This document shows, one piece after another, positions 8,117-16,528 of a stretch of DNA of 64,000 bases (the first letter of the stretch is position 1; the number at the start of each line of letters is the position of its first letter). A program made the position numbers and the translations under genes. Below the pieces are notes generated by a model that made no database searches, was not told where the DNA came from, and saw only the letters and a list, made by a program, of their open reading frames with translations. The stretch is taken from the NCBI GenBank assembly GCA_947453945.1, contig CANGJB010000010.1, positions 1 to 64,000 of the forward strand. Direction: 5' to 3'. The stretch is from Sphingomonadaceae bacterium (GTDB lineage: Bacteria; Pseudomonadota; Alphaproteobacteria; Sphingomonadales; Sphingomonadaceae).

Positions 8117-8884
8117 ATGGCCACCCAGATCCGCCCCAACATCAATTGCAGCGATGCCGAATGGCAGGCGCGGCAGGAACTGGCGGCCTGCTACCGCATC
8201 TTCGATCTGATGGGCTGGTCCGAATCGGTCTACAACCATATCTCGCTGCGCGTGCCGGACGAGGAAGGCGCCTTCCTGATCAACCCGTTCGGGCTGCTCT
8301 ATTCCGAAGTCACCGCCAGCAACCTCGTGAAGATCGACATCGACGGCAACAAGCTCGATGACAATCCGCACCCGGTCAACCTCGCAGGGTTTACCCAGCA
8401 TGGCTATTTCCACCGCCACCTCGATTGGGCCCACGCCATCTGCCACGTGCACACCACGGCATCGATGGCGGTGTGCAGCCTTGAAGAAGGGCTGATGCCG
8501 ATCAACTTCTACGCCTGCAATTTCATGGGCCGGCTCGCCTACCATGATTTCGAAGGCATCACCGTCCGCGCCGAAGAAGGGGAGCGCCTGCTGGCGAACC
8601 TTGCGGACAAGAACATCCTCATGCTGCGCAACCATGGCCCGGTGGTCATGGCGAAAAGCCTGCAGGCGATGTTCGTGCAGATGTGGGCGCTGCAGCGCGC
8701 CTGCGAGATCCAGATGGCGACGCTCTCGATGGGCCGGCCGCCGGTGATGATTTCGCAGGACGTGATCAACATCCACCAGCGCGATCTCAGCCTGGCGAAC
8801 CCGCCGGGCGGCGGGCCGGGCGTAGGCGATTTCAACGCCTGGACGCGGCGGATCGACCAGATCGACCGCTCCTGGCGGGATTGA
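8117..8884 (+). CDS. Class II aldolase/adducin-domain protein
   Basis: 255-residue member of the class II aldolase/adducin fold, start ATG 8117 with GGGAGAG upstream. Zinc-ligand histidines are visible in CHVHTTASMAV (HxH) and in NHGPVVM near residue 177. The N-terminal MGWSESVYNHISLRVP is typical of the branch seen in aromatic-degrading and general alphaproteobacteria, where the substrate is usually unknown. The well-known members are fuculose-phosphate aldolase and ribulose-phosphate 4-epimerase. No sugar operon surrounds it, so I do not assign a substrate. Confidence 0.87.
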   Translation: MATQIRPNINCSDAEWQARQELAACYRIFDLMGWSESVYNHISLRVPDEEGAFLINPFGLLYSEVTASNLVKIDIDGNKLDDNPHPVNLAGFTQHGYFHRHLDWAHAICHVHTTASMAVCSLEEGLMPINFYACNFMGRLAYHDFEGITVRAEEGERLLANLADKNILMLRNHGPVVMAKSLQAMFVQMWALQRACEIQMATLSMGRPPVMISQDVINIHQRDLSLANPPGGGPGVGDFNAWTRRIDQIDRSWRD

Positions 8885-8940
8885 GCGGCTTGCCCCGGAG
8901 CTTTGCCATTGGCGTGATCGCGCTCTAAGCCTGTCACGCC

Positions 8941-9450
8941 ATGGCGATCCTTACCGTCAACAACCAGCCGATCGAGATCAAGCTCGAAAGCGATACTCCC
9001 TTGCTTTGGGGGCTGCGCGATGCCGCCAATCTCACCGCCACCAAATACGGCTGCGGCACCGGGGAATGCGGCGCGTGCATGGTCATCGTCGATGGCCAGG
9101 CCATGCCGAGTTGCACGCTCTCGCTGGGTGAGGCCGAAGGCCGCAGCGTCACCACGATCGAGGGCCTTTCCGCTGATCGCAATCACCCGGTGCAGCAGGC
9201 GTTCGCGGCTGAACAGGCCATCCAGTGCGGGTTCTGCACCCCCGGGCTGGTGATGGCCGCCGCGGCGCTCTTGGCGCACAATTCCGATCCGACCGAAGCC
9301 GACATCAAGGCTGCGATCACCAATATCTGCCGCTGCGGGGTCTATCCGCGCCTAGTCCGCGCAATTCAGCGCGCGGGGCGGATCATGCGCGGCGCGGAGC
9401 CGGGCGTCCCGCTGCCAGTGCCAGCCACTGCGACGACGCCGGGGCTTTGA
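8941..9450 (+). CDS. [2Fe-2S] subunit of a xanthine-oxidase-family dehydrogenase (IorA-like), orphan
   Basis: 169-residue electron-transfer subunit of the isoquinoline 1-oxidoreductase/aldehyde dehydrogenase type. The first cluster motif is GCGTGECGACMV with a fourth Cys in MPSC. The second is CGFCTPG with CRCG. Both clusters are intact, so the protein should carry two [2Fe-2S] centres. Such subunits work with a roughly 700-residue molybdopterin subunit. None is present on either side: the next gene is a convergent TonB receptor. The partner must be elsewhere or lost. Confidence 0.92.
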   Translation: MAILTVNNQPIEIKLESDTPLLWGLRDAANLTATKYGCGTGECGACMVIVDGQAMPSCTLSLGEAEGRSVTTIEGLSADRNHPVQQAFAAEQAIQCGFCTPGLVMAAAALLAHNSDPTEADIKAAITNICRCGVYPRLVRAIQRAGRIMRGAEPGVPLPVPATATTPGL

Positions 9451-9457
9451 CCCGGCT

Positions 9458-11590
9458 TCAGAACGCCATCCGCACAGCCAGCCGCGCGCTGCGGGGCTGG
9501 GCGGTGGAGATGTTGTTGTCGGTGTGCGCAGTCGGGAAATACTGCTCGTTGAGCAGGTTGTTGATGTTGAGCTGGACCGAGACCGACTTCGACAGATTGT
9601 AGAACACTGCGGTGTCGACACGCGTCCACGCCGGGAGAGTCACGGTGTTGCTGACGGTTGTGAAGGCCGAGGACTGGTGCGTCACGCCAAGGCCGAGGCC
9701 GAGTTTCTCCGTCACATCGTAGCGGGTCCAGAGCGAGATCTGGCTTTCGGGCAGCAAGGCGAGGCTCTGGCCGGCCTTGGCGGCGGTCGTGGCGGAGAGG
9801 ACTTTGCCGTCCTGCAGCGCATAGCCCAAGCTGACTTGCCACTGCGGGAGGATCTTGCCGGTGGCGGAAAGCTCGATCCCGCGCGTGCGGGTCTTGCCGG
9901 AAAGCAGCGGCAGGCCGGTGACGGGATCGTTAAAGCGCGAGTTCTCGCGGTCGAGCCGGTAGGCTGCGGCAGTGAGCGCGAGGGCGGGGGTCACTTCCCA
10001 TTTCGCGCCCACTTCAAGGTTGCGGAACTCCTCGGGTGCGAGGGTGGCCTGCGTCGCATCGAGCGCGCTGAACTGATCGCCCGACTGGGGCAGGAAGCTG
10101 CGGGTGTAGCTGCCATAGAGCGAGACATTGGCGCGCGGCTTCACGATCACGCCGGCGCGGGGGGACCACTTCCGGTCAGTGCGCGCGGCGCTGGTGCTGT
10201 TCAGCAGGTTGTCTGCGCTGATCTTGAAGGCATCATAGCGCACGCCGCCGACGATCTGGAGGAACGGGGCCAGCTCGATCTGGTCCTGCACATAGGCGGA
10301 GAAGGTCTGGACTTGCGCGCGGGTCGAGCGGCTGGGCGCGCCGAAGGTGATGGCCGGGATGTCGAGGCGATCGGCGAGCGAGACCACGGCGGACGCCTTG
10401 CCGCCGGGAAACACGCCTTCTGAGCGGCTTGCATCGGTGGTCTGGTCGGCGCCTTCGACCCCCGCGATCACGGTGTGGGCAATCGGGCCGGTGCGGCCCT
10501 GCCACGTGAGATTGGCCTGGCCGATCCAGCTCTTGCGCAGCGAGGTGCTGTTGTAGGCGCTGAGCGAGACCGTGCTGGTGTGAGGATTGACCGCGGCGCC
10601 GGCGAAGATGTTGCCGTAGTATTTGTCGGTGTGGCTGTATTGCCCGGTGACGGTGAGCGTAAGGCTGGGGGCCAACTGCTGGATCAGGCGGGCCTGCGCG
10701 ATATGCGCCTGTACCGCCGCGATATTGGTGTCCTTTCGGCCGAAGAACGTGTCTCGGTAGCCTTCGAGCGGCTTGCCGGAAAGCGAGGGGATACCGCGAT
10801 CCGCTGTGCGGCGATCATCGTCGTAGTTGTACGAGAGGTCGATCCGCGTGTCTGCGCCGGGGGCGAAGGCCAGCGTGGGGTTCACGCCGATGAAGCGGCC
10901 GTGGAAGTCCTGCCGGTGGTTGTCGAATTCCTCGTAAGTGCCGTTGATCCGCGCGCCCAAGCTTTGCGAGAGCGGGGCATTGAGATCGGCGGCTAGGGCG
11001 AAATCGCCGAAAGTGCCGACAGCGGCCGAGGCGCCCATGGCCGGGCCGGCAAGCGAGGGTGTCTTGCGCACGCGGTTGATCACCCCGCCGCCGCCGCCGC
11101 GCCCGAACAGCAGCGCATTGGCCCCGCGCAGCACTTCGACATGCTCGATGTTGTAGAGCGAGCGGTAGTACTGCGTGTCATCGCGCAGGCCGTCGAGATA
11201 GAAGTCGGCGGTGGTGTTCTGGCCGCGCAGCACGATCTGGTCGCGGTTGCCTTCGCCCTGCGCAAGGACAACGCCGGGGACATAGCGCAGCGCATCGGTG
11301 AGTTGGGTGACGCCCTGATCATCGAGCTGCTCGCGGGTGATCACGGTGACTGACTGCGGCACATCGAGCAGCGGCGTGGGCGCTTTCACTCCGGCGGCGG
11401 TATCGGCCCGGTAGCTTTCGACGTGGCCGGTGACGATGATGGGGCGCCGATCGATGCCATCGCCGCCTGCATCGCCAGCTTCTTCCGCCATGGGCAGCGA
11501 TTCGGCCTGCGCGGTGATCGGCAGGAGGGCGCTGGTGGCGAGGAGCAGGACGGCGAGCGCTTTCACGGGCAATTCTTTCTTGAGAGGCAT
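9458..11590 (-). CDS. TonB-dependent siderophore receptor
   Basis: Outer-membrane receptor for ferric siderophores, energised by TonB-ExbBD. A signal peptide (about residues 1-27 from ATG 11590) is followed by a TonB-box-like RPIIVTG and a plug domain with DVPQSVTVITREQL and VEVLRGANALLFGRGGGGG. A 22-strand barrel follows, ending in the expected C-terminal Phe. The RGANALLFGRG plug motif fits the Fiu/FoxA/FpvA-type siderophore branch. I choose ATG 11590 over an in-frame TTG at 11596. Three Fur-type palindromes lie over and upstream of the start, so iron repression is expected. The ligand cannot be read from the sequence. Confidence 0.93.
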   Translation of the reverse strand: MPLKKELPVKALAVLLLATSALLPITAQAESLPMAEEAGDAGGDGIDRRPIIVTGHVESYRADTAAGVKAPTPLLDVPQSVTVITREQLDDQGVTQLTDALRYVPGVVLAQGEGNRDQIVLRGQNTTADFYLDGLRDDTQYYRSLYNIEHVEVLRGANALLFGRGGGGGVINRVRKTPSLAGPAMGASAAVGTFGDFALAADLNAPLSQSLGARINGTYEEFDNHRQDFHGRFIGVNPTLAFAPGADTRIDLSYNYDDDRRTADRGIPSLSGKPLEGYRDTFFGRKDTNIAAVQAHIAQARLIQQLAPSLTLTVTGQYSHTDKYYGNIFAGAAVNPHTSTVSLSAYNSTSLRKSWIGQANLTWQGRTGPIAHTVIAGVEGADQTTDASRSEGVFPGGKASAVVSLADRLDIPAITFGAPSRSTRAQVQTFSAYVQDQIELAPFLQIVGGVRYDAFKISADNLLNSTSAARTDRKWSPRAGVIVKPRANVSLYGSYTRSFLPQSGDQFSALDATQATLAPEEFRNLEVGAKWEVTPALALTAAAYRLDRENSRFNDPVTGLPLLSGKTRTRGIELSATGKILPQWQVSLGYALQDGKVLSATTAAKAGQSLALLPESQISLWTRYDVTEKLGLGLGVTHQSSAFTTVSNTVTLPAWTRVDTAVFYNLSKSVSVQLNINNLLNEQYFPTAHTDNNISTAQPRSARLAVRMAF

Positions 11591-11596
11591 TCTCAA
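11580..11596 (-). promoter_or_regulatory. Fur-box-like palindrome over the receptor start codon
   Basis: TTGAGAATGCCTCTCAA on the minus strand, close to the classic Fur pattern TTGAGAATnATTCTCAA. The receptor ATG lies inside it. Binding here would block translation initiation DNA or early elongation. Confidence 0.5.
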
Positions 11597-11608
11597 GAAC
11601 CGCTCTAT

Positions 11609-11623
11609 TGCGAGTCATTCGCA
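11609..11623 (-). promoter_or_regulatory. Fur-type operator
   Basis: TGCGAATGACTCGCA (minus strand), a near-perfect 15-bp palindrome of the TGCGAxT-xxTCGCA form found upstream of alphaproteobacterial iron-uptake genes. It lies 19 bases before the receptor ATG. Confidence 0.65.
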
Positions 11624-11639
11624 CTTGCAAGCGTGATAT

Positions 11640-11654
11640 TGCGAATCTTTCGCG
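11640..11654 (-). promoter_or_regulatory. Second Fur-type operator
   Basis: Plus-strand TGCGAATCTTTCGCG, a second TGCGAA/TTCGCG palindrome about 17 bases beyond the first. This spacing allows two dimers on adjacent faces across the presumed promoter. Confidence 0.58.
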
Positions 11655-11732
11655 ATATGAAGGCCGGGCATACGAAGATGGCCCGGGGGAGCCCAGGTCA
11701 GCGCTTTGAAACAGGAAGGCTGGTCCGCGCTC

Positions 11733-11858
11733 TCAGAGCAGCGGAAAGGCGCGGCCGGCGAGAATTAGCGCGAACGCCGAGCCGAGCACGATGGCCGAGC
11801 GTAGAGCTTCGCCAAGCGGAGCGACGGGGGTAGCAACAAGGGCAATAGCGCGGGCCAT
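11733..11858 (-). CDS. Small single-span membrane peptide, 41 residues
   Basis: ATG at 11858 opens a 41-residue frame beginning MARAIALVATPVAPLGEAL. It contains one convincing membrane helix (SAIVLGSAFALILAGRAF) and a TGA stop. It lies in the gap of roughly 320 bases between the TonB receptor control region and the carboxypeptidase gene and is the only frame there with coherent composition. No strong ribosome-binding site is seen. It could be co-transcribed with the receptor. Function unknown. Confidence 0.42.
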   Translation of the reverse strand: MARAIALVATPVAPLGEALRSAIVLGSAFALILAGRAFPLL

Positions 11859-11911
11859 GGCGCAGTCATGCGCCCCGGGCCCCTAACAAGACGTAAACGC
11901 GGCTTTGCGAT

Positions 11912-13045
11912 TCAGCCCAGCCATTCCAGCAGCGATGTCAGGCACTCGCGCGCCAGAAGCCGGCTGCGTTCCGGGCTCCAGCCCTGGGCGGCGTCGGGCA
12001 GGTCGTCGTTGTCCTTGAACGGCATTTCCAGCGTCATCGAAACCGCGCCGAACCGCTGCGCAATCTGGTTGGTGGCCATGGCCAGATTGGCCCGGCCCGG
12101 CCGCGCGGTGGGATAGCCGCGCCGGGTCTGGAAATCGGGCGTGCGCCGCTCAAGGATCGCGCGGTAGCGCAGATAGGCCTCGCCCTGCGCTTCGGTCCAG
12201 CCGGGGATGCCTTCGAACCCGGCGAAGAACACCGCCGGGATTGCCTCATCGCCGTGGGCGTCGATCGCGAAGTGGACGCCGGTCTTGTCCATGGCATTCC
12301 GGATCGCCAGCACTTCGGGCGAGCGCTCGGCGCTGGGCTCGTTCCATTCGCGGTTGAGGTTCACGCCCGCGGCATTGGTGCGCAAGTGCCCCCGCCGCGA
12401 TCCATCCGGATTGCAATTGGGCACCACGTGGAAGCGGCAAAGCTGGCGCAGCCGCCGCGCATGCGGGTCGGCAGGATCGGTCAGCATGTCGAGCGCGCCT
12501 TCGATCCACCACTCCGCCATCGATTCGCCGGGATGCTGGCGCGCGATCAGCCATATCTGCCTGTCGCCCTCGCCCAGCGACAGGCAATCGATCGTCTGGC
12601 CATCGAGGCTGCGGCCCAGCACTTTGTGCTCCACGCCTTCGCAGCCCGCGATTTCGGCCACGAGGTCGTGATGCCGCTCCATCGAATAGGGGGCGAAATA
12701 GGCGAAGGAGCAGGTGGCGGCTTCGGGTGTGTAGCGGATCGTCAACGTGCCGCCTTCGACTGAGGCTTCGTAGCGGGTTTCGGCGCGGGTCCAGTATTCG
12801 CGGTCTTCCGATACGCAGGCGCGGTAGCCGATCCACCCATCGGGATAGGCGGCGGCGGAAAGGCCGGTGATCTTGAGTTCCAGCGCGCGGCCAGCGCATC
12901 CGCCAACGCGGAAATGGAACCACTGGAAGAAATCGGAGGCGTTGTCGCGGCGGATGGCGAGCCGTGCGCTGGCACCGTCGATGCTCAGAACCTCGATATT
13001 GCCGCTGTCGAAGCCTGCGTCGATGCTTATGGGGTCGTTGCTCAT
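11912..13045 (-). CDS. M14 metallocarboxypeptidase, cytosolic CCP-like
   Basis: Zinc carboxypeptidase of the M14 branch related to cytosolic carboxypeptidases. An N-terminal beta-rich domain (residues 1-130) precedes the catalytic domain. Zinc ligands are HPGE (H171, E174) and H205 in [12 protein letters not shown]. The substrate-binding region is NLNREW, and the catalytic Glu lies in TLEMPF near the C-terminus. It has no signal peptide, so it should be cytoplasmic. The ATG overlaps the stop of the upstream DUF4136-like gene (ATGA), making it the third gene of a coupled operon with two secreted proteins. What links them is unclear. Confidence 0.9.
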   Translation of the reverse strand: MSNDPISIDAGFDSGNIEVLSIDGASARLAIRRDNASDFFQWFHFRVGGCAGRALELKITGLSAAAYPDGWIGYRACVSEDREYWTRAETRYEASVEGGTLTIRYTPEAATCSFAYFAPYSMERHHDLVAEIAGCEGVEHKVLGRSLDGQTIDCLSLGEGDRQIWLIARQHPGESMAEWWIEGALDMLTDPADPHARRLRQLCRFHVVPNCNPDGSRRGHLRTNAAGVNLNREWNEPSAERSPEVLAIRNAMDKTGVHFAIDAHGDEAIPAVFFAGFEGIPGWTEAQGEAYLRYRAILERRTPDFQTRRGYPTARPGRANLAMATNQIAQRFGAVSMTLEMPFKDNDDLPDAAQGWSPERSRLLARECLTSLLEWLG

Positions 13046-13641
13046 TTCACAGTGATAGTCGCCCCCGACGTTCCGGGGAAGCCCGAGAACAGCGCATGAG
13101 CAAGGCGCGGTGCCGCCTGATCGACGGAAGCGGCCTTGGCCTTTTCACGCTCCACATTGTCGGCGCGGCCTTCCCAGAGTGAAAGCCCGGTGGCGCGGTT
13201 GCGGATAGTGACGACGAGCCGCGTAATCACTTGCGCGCGCGGTCCTCCGCCGAGATTGAAGCCGACGCCGAGCCCGACGCCGCTGTTCCAGCCGCCGGTC
13301 GAACCGCCGACACCGACCGAGACCGGCCCGCGCTGGCGTTCCGGGCGCTGCGTTTCCCGGTCGACGCGCACTTCGGCCACAGCATCGGCGGCACCCGGCG
13401 TCGCCGCGCCGAAATGCAGCGCGGCCAGTTCGGCCTCGACCGCCTGGAGCCAGACGCGCAGTTCGAGGCTGCTCCCGTCGACTCCGGGGGCGGCGACAAC
13501 GGCGACGGCGCCGCGTGCCAGCGTCGTTATGCTTTCAGGCGTGTGGAAGCGGGTGACCTCGACCGGTGCGGCAAGCGCGGAACCGGAAACAAAGGGGCTT
13601 GCGGCGAGCGCGCAGGCCGCGAGGAGCGCGCGGCCCTTCAC
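13042..13641 (-). CDS. Secreted DUF4136-like protein
   Basis: 199 residues from a GTG at 13641 that overlaps the preceding gene (GTGA). Signal peptide at about residues 1-24, ending ALAAP. The middle contains a Gly-rich stretch ([18 protein letters not shown]), and the C-terminal strand region [21 protein letters not shown] is typical of DUF4136/lipoprotein-like envelope proteins. It lacks a lipobox Cys, so it is periplasmic rather than lipid-anchored. It is a clear paralogue in layout of the next gene upstream. Function unknown. Confidence 0.75.
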   Translation of the reverse strand: MKGRALLAACALAASPFVSGSALAAPVEVTRFHTPESITTLARGAVAVVAAPGVDGSSLELRVWLQAVEAELAALHFGAATPGAADAVAEVRVDRETQRPERQRGPVSVGVGGSTGGWNSGVGLGVGFNLGGGPRAQVITRLVVTIRNRATGLSLWEGRADNVEREKAKAASVDQAAPRLAHALFSGFPGTSGATITVK

Positions 13642-14348
13642 TGGGTCACCGCCGCGAGCGGCTGGACCACATCGCCATCGGGAAAGCGCTTGAGCAGCGC
13701 GGTGGCAAGCCGTGCGGCCATCTGGCTGTTGTTGATCCCGCCGTCCTCTTCGCGCGCTTCGCCTTCGGCATGGCCTTCCCACAGGATGCGGCCCGTGGCC
13801 TTGTCGCGGATGCGCAGATCGAGCCGGGTGCCGATAATCGCCTTTGCGGGCTTGGTGAGATCGATGGCGAGCGCCATGCCGAAGCCGCTGCCGCGATTGC
13901 TGACGGTGGTGCTCATGGCGCCGCTGACTTTCTTGCGCGGAGCCTCTTCGGGGACGGCCACGCTATGGCTCACGCCGATTTCGGCGATCTGGCCGGGATC
14001 GAGGGCTGTCGCCGTATCATAGCCGCGCCGGGCGAGCTCATCGATCACGGCGGCTTCGTAGACGGGAAGCTTGCTGTCGTCGTTGTCGCCAGCATCGCTT
14101 TCCATGCGGCTCACCACGATGCGGCCCTTGCCGAGCAGCGCCGGCGCATCGGCGGTGCGGTAGGCGGTGACGTCGATCTGCTTCGAAGGCTGGGCGCTCT
14201 GGCGGGTCGAAGGGTAGCGCGGATCGGCATCCATCCTGTCGCCGCCCCAGCCGCCGCCCCAGCGCCCTTCGCCGGGCATGCCCTGGGCCAATGCAGGAGC
14301 CGCGCTGCAAATGGCAAGCGCGGCAAGGAGGGTGGCGGCAAACTTCAT
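13638..14348 (-). CDS. Secreted DUF4136-like protein, paralogue
   Basis: 236 residues from ATG 14348 (GAAAGG upstream). Signal peptide MKFAATLLAALAICSAAPALA. The C-terminal half has the same pattern as its neighbour: a TRLDLRIRDKATGRILWEGHA segment, then a basic helix. The N-terminal mature part is Gly/Trp rich. First gene of the coupled operon of two DUF4136-like proteins and an M14 peptidase. Assignment to DUF4136 rests on the ATGRxLWEG strand pattern and is tentative. Confidence 0.72.
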   Translation of the reverse strand: MKFAATLLAALAICSAAPALAQGMPGEGRWGGGWGGDRMDADPRYPSTRQSAQPSKQIDVTAYRTADAPALLGKGRIVVSRMESDAGDNDDSKLPVYEAAVIDELARRGYDTATALDPGQIAEIGVSHSVAVPEEAPRKKVSGAMSTTVSNRGSGFGMALAIDLTKPAKAIIGTRLDLRIRDKATGRILWEGHAEGEAREEDGGINNSQMAARLATALLKRFPDGDVVQPLAAVTQ

Positions 14349-14488
14349 GGCAGGCCTTTCGGGGGAGCGTCGCGGCAAGAAACCTAGGTCGCTGGTCCTG
14401 TCTTTGCCATGAACGGTTTGTTTGTCGATTCCAACACAGTGAGGGACTGCTACTGCATCGCAGCATTACCCTAGGGAGAGTGATTCGC

Positions 14489-15493
14489 ATGGGCCAGGTC
14501 CCCGTTCTCGTTACCGGCGGCGCCGGATACATCGGCAGCCACGCGGTTCTCGCCCTCAAGGATGCAGGCTGGCCGGTTGTGGTGATCGACAATCTGACCA
14601 CGGGCTTCCGCTTCGCGATCCCCGAAGGCGTGCCTCTCTATGAAGGCGATATCGAGGATGGCGCCCTGCTCGCGCGCATCTTCGCCGAGCAGAAGATCGG
14701 CGCGGTGATGCATTTCGCCGGATCGATCATCGTGCCCGAATCGGTCGAGAACCCGCTCATGTACTATCACAACAACACCGCCAAGAGCCGGGCGCTGATC
14801 GCGGCGGCGGTGGAGGCCGGCGTCTCGCACTTCATCTTCTCCTCGACCGCAGCGACTTATGGCATCCCCGAAGTCTCGCCCGTGACCGAGGACAGTCCCA
14901 AGCTGCCCATCAATCCCTACGGCATGTCGAAGCTGATGACCGAGACGATGCTGGCGGACACCGCGCGCGCACATCCCATCAACTATTGCGCGCTGCGCTA
15001 TTTCAACGTGGCGGGCGCGGATCCGGAGGCGCGGACCGGGCAATCGACCGCAGGGGCTACGCACCTCATCAAGGTCGCGGTTGAGGCGGCGCTGGGCAAG
15101 CGCAGCCATGTTGGCGTGTTCGGCACCGATTTCGATACGCCGGACGGCACCGGCGTGCGCGACTACATCCACGTTTCCGATCTCGCTGCCGCGCATGTGC
15201 TGGCGCTGGAGGCGCTGATCGCCGAGCCTCAGCGTTCGCTCACTATGAACTGCGGCTATGGCCAGGGTTTCTCGGTGCTCGAAGTGCTCGATGCAGTGGA
15301 CCGGGTGACCAACAACACGATCGTGCGCCAGATGGAAGGACGCCGCGCGGGCGATCCCGATTCGCTGATTTCGGATAACACCCGCGTCAAGGCGACACTG
15401 CCGTGGGTTCCGCGCTATGCCGATCTCGATGTGATCGTGCGCCACGCGCTGGCCTGGGAGCGCAAACTGACCGAGATCAGAGGGGAAGGTTGA
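14489..15493 (+). CDS. galE: UDP-glucose 4-epimerase
   Basis: Extended SDR enzyme interconverting UDP-glucose and UDP-galactose with tightly bound NAD. 334 residues from ATG 14489 with GGGAGAG upstream. The nucleotide motif is GGAGYIG (residues 10-16). The catalytic triad region has SST at 118-120 and YxxxK at Y144/K148 (NPYGMSK). Substrate-loop segments [11 protein letters not shown] and [14 protein letters not shown] are standard for GalE. It is followed by rpmJ and a strong terminator. No other exopolysaccharide genes are near. Confidence 0.95.
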   Translation: MGQVPVLVTGGAGYIGSHAVLALKDAGWPVVVIDNLTTGFRFAIPEGVPLYEGDIEDGALLARIFAEQKIGAVMHFAGSIIVPESVENPLMYYHNNTAKSRALIAAAVEAGVSHFIFSSTAATYGIPEVSPVTEDSPKLPINPYGMSKLMTETMLADTARAHPINYCALRYFNVAGADPEARTGQSTAGATHLIKVAVEAALGKRSHVGVFGTDFDTPDGTGVRDYIHVSDLAAAHVLALEALIAEPQRSLTMNCGYGQGFSVLEVLDAVDRVTNNTIVRQMEGRRAGDPDSLISDNTRVKATLPWVPRYADLDVIVRHALAWERKLTEIRGEG

Positions 15494-15564
15494 CTTTCCT
15501 GCGCCCCGCGAATAACCGCCGCGTTCAATTTTCGGCCCGGTCGCTTCGGGCAAAGGGATTCGTC

Positions 15565-15690
15565 ATGAAGATTCGCAACAGCCTGAAGTCGCTCAAGGAT
15601 CGTCACCGGGACAACCGCGTGATCCGCCGTCGCGGCCGCACTTACGTGATCAACAAGACCCAGAAGCGCTTCAAGGCGCGTCAGGGCTGA
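15565..15690 (+). CDS. rpmJ: 50S ribosomal protein L36, Cys-free (YkgO-type)
   Basis: 41 residues, [11 protein letters not shown] at the start and [17 protein letters not shown] near the end. This is the zinc-independent C-minus form of L36: none of the CxxC...C...H zinc ligands of the classical form is present. The start codon is supported by AAAGGGAT upstream and by family length. It stands alone, outside the ribosomal-protein operons, and ends in a strong terminator. Confidence 0.95.
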   Translation: MKIRNSLKSLKDRHRDNRVIRRRGRTYVINKTQKRFKARQG

Positions 15691-15750
15691 TTTTGCGTGG
15701 CTCTGCTTCGGCAGGGCCTCCACAGTCAAACGGTGTGAAACCGGCAGAAG

Positions 15751-15780
15751 GCCCCCGCAATTGCGGGGGCGCTTTTGTTT
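15751..15780 (+). terminator. Rho-independent terminator after rpmJ
   Basis: Perfect palindrome GCCCCCGCAATTGCGGGGGC (15751-15770), folding as an 8-bp stem with an AATT loop, followed by GCTTTTGTTT. Confidence 0.9.
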
Positions 15781-15801
15781 GTGGCGAGGACAAGGACCGT
15801 C

Positions 15802-16416
15802 ATGCGCGCTGAAGTCGATGCCGTTGTTTGGGATATCGGCCACGTGCTGGTGCAGTGGTCGATCCGCAATCTCTACGAGAAGCTGATCGACGATCCGGCT
15901 GAACTGGAATGGTTCCTCGAACATGTTGTCACCGTGCCGTGGCATTTCCGGCATGATGCGGGAGAGCCGCTGGCCGATCTGATCGCCGAGAAGGTGGCCG
16001 CCTATCCCGAGCATCGCGCGCTGATCGAGGCCTATGGCCCGCGCTGGCTGGAGACGATCCCCGGGCCTATCCCCGGCACCCCGGCGCTGGTCGCGGCGCT
16101 GGCAGCACGAGGCGTGCCCCAGTTTTCGATCACAAATTTTGGCGCGGACACCTGGGCGATGTTCCGTCCGACCTTTCCGGTGCTCGATCCGCTGATCGAT
16201 ATCGTGGTGAGCGGGATCGAGAAGCTCGCCAAGCCCGATCCTGCGATCTTCCATCTCGCCGCGCGCCGCTTTGGCCACGCGCCTGAGCGGATGCTGTTCA
16301 TCGACGACAATGCCGCCAATATCGCCAGTGCCGCAGCGCTTGGCTGGCAGGTGCATCACTTCACGCGGGGTGCTGCTGCGCTGGAAACGGATATGCGGGC
16401 GCTGGGGCTGATCTAA
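15802..16416 (+). CDS. HAD-family hydrolase, YihX-like
   Basis: 204-residue HAD-superfamily phosphatase. Motif I is VVWDIGHVLV with nucleophile D11. The position of the usual second Asp is Gly, as in the FDLGNV group to which glucose-1-phosphatase YihX belongs. Motif II Ser/Thr is in SITNFG, motif III Lys in EKLAKPDPAIF, and motif IV is FIDDNAANI. Start ATG 15802 has AAGGA at a 5-base spacing. A sugar-phosphate substrate is plausible but not shown. Confidence 0.85.
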   Translation: MRAEVDAVVWDIGHVLVQWSIRNLYEKLIDDPAELEWFLEHVVTVPWHFRHDAGEPLADLIAEKVAAYPEHRALIEAYGPRWLETIPGPIPGTPALVAALAARGVPQFSITNFGADTWAMFRPTFPVLDPLIDIVVSGIEKLAKPDPAIFHLAARRFGHAPERMLFIDDNAANIASAAALGWQVHHFTRGAAALETDMRALGLI

Positions 16417-16528
16417 CGCTGATCGTCAGTAAATGGGGACTGTCCCTGTTTTTCTTCCAGATCCACAACACCGCTCAAAGCTCAGGGTGAGCGGGGCTTG
16501 CGGGAACTGTCGCGGAGTTGGGGCAGGC
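16417..16528. other. Short convergent gap with a repeat fragment
   Basis: Between the HAD gene and the convergent pgeF gene. It holds AAGCTCAGGGTGAGCGGG at 16478-16495, identical over 18 bases to one arm of the inverted repeat at 29171-29248, so it is a solo half of that dispersed element. GGGACTGTCCC followed by TTTTT (16436-16453) is a possible weak terminator. No gene seen. Confidence 0.6.

Noticed and set aside
16436-16453. GGGACTGTCCC plus T-run as a REP/RAYT element or terminator
   Set aside because: The stem would have an impossible one-base loop, and only a single copy is seen, so neither role can be supported.
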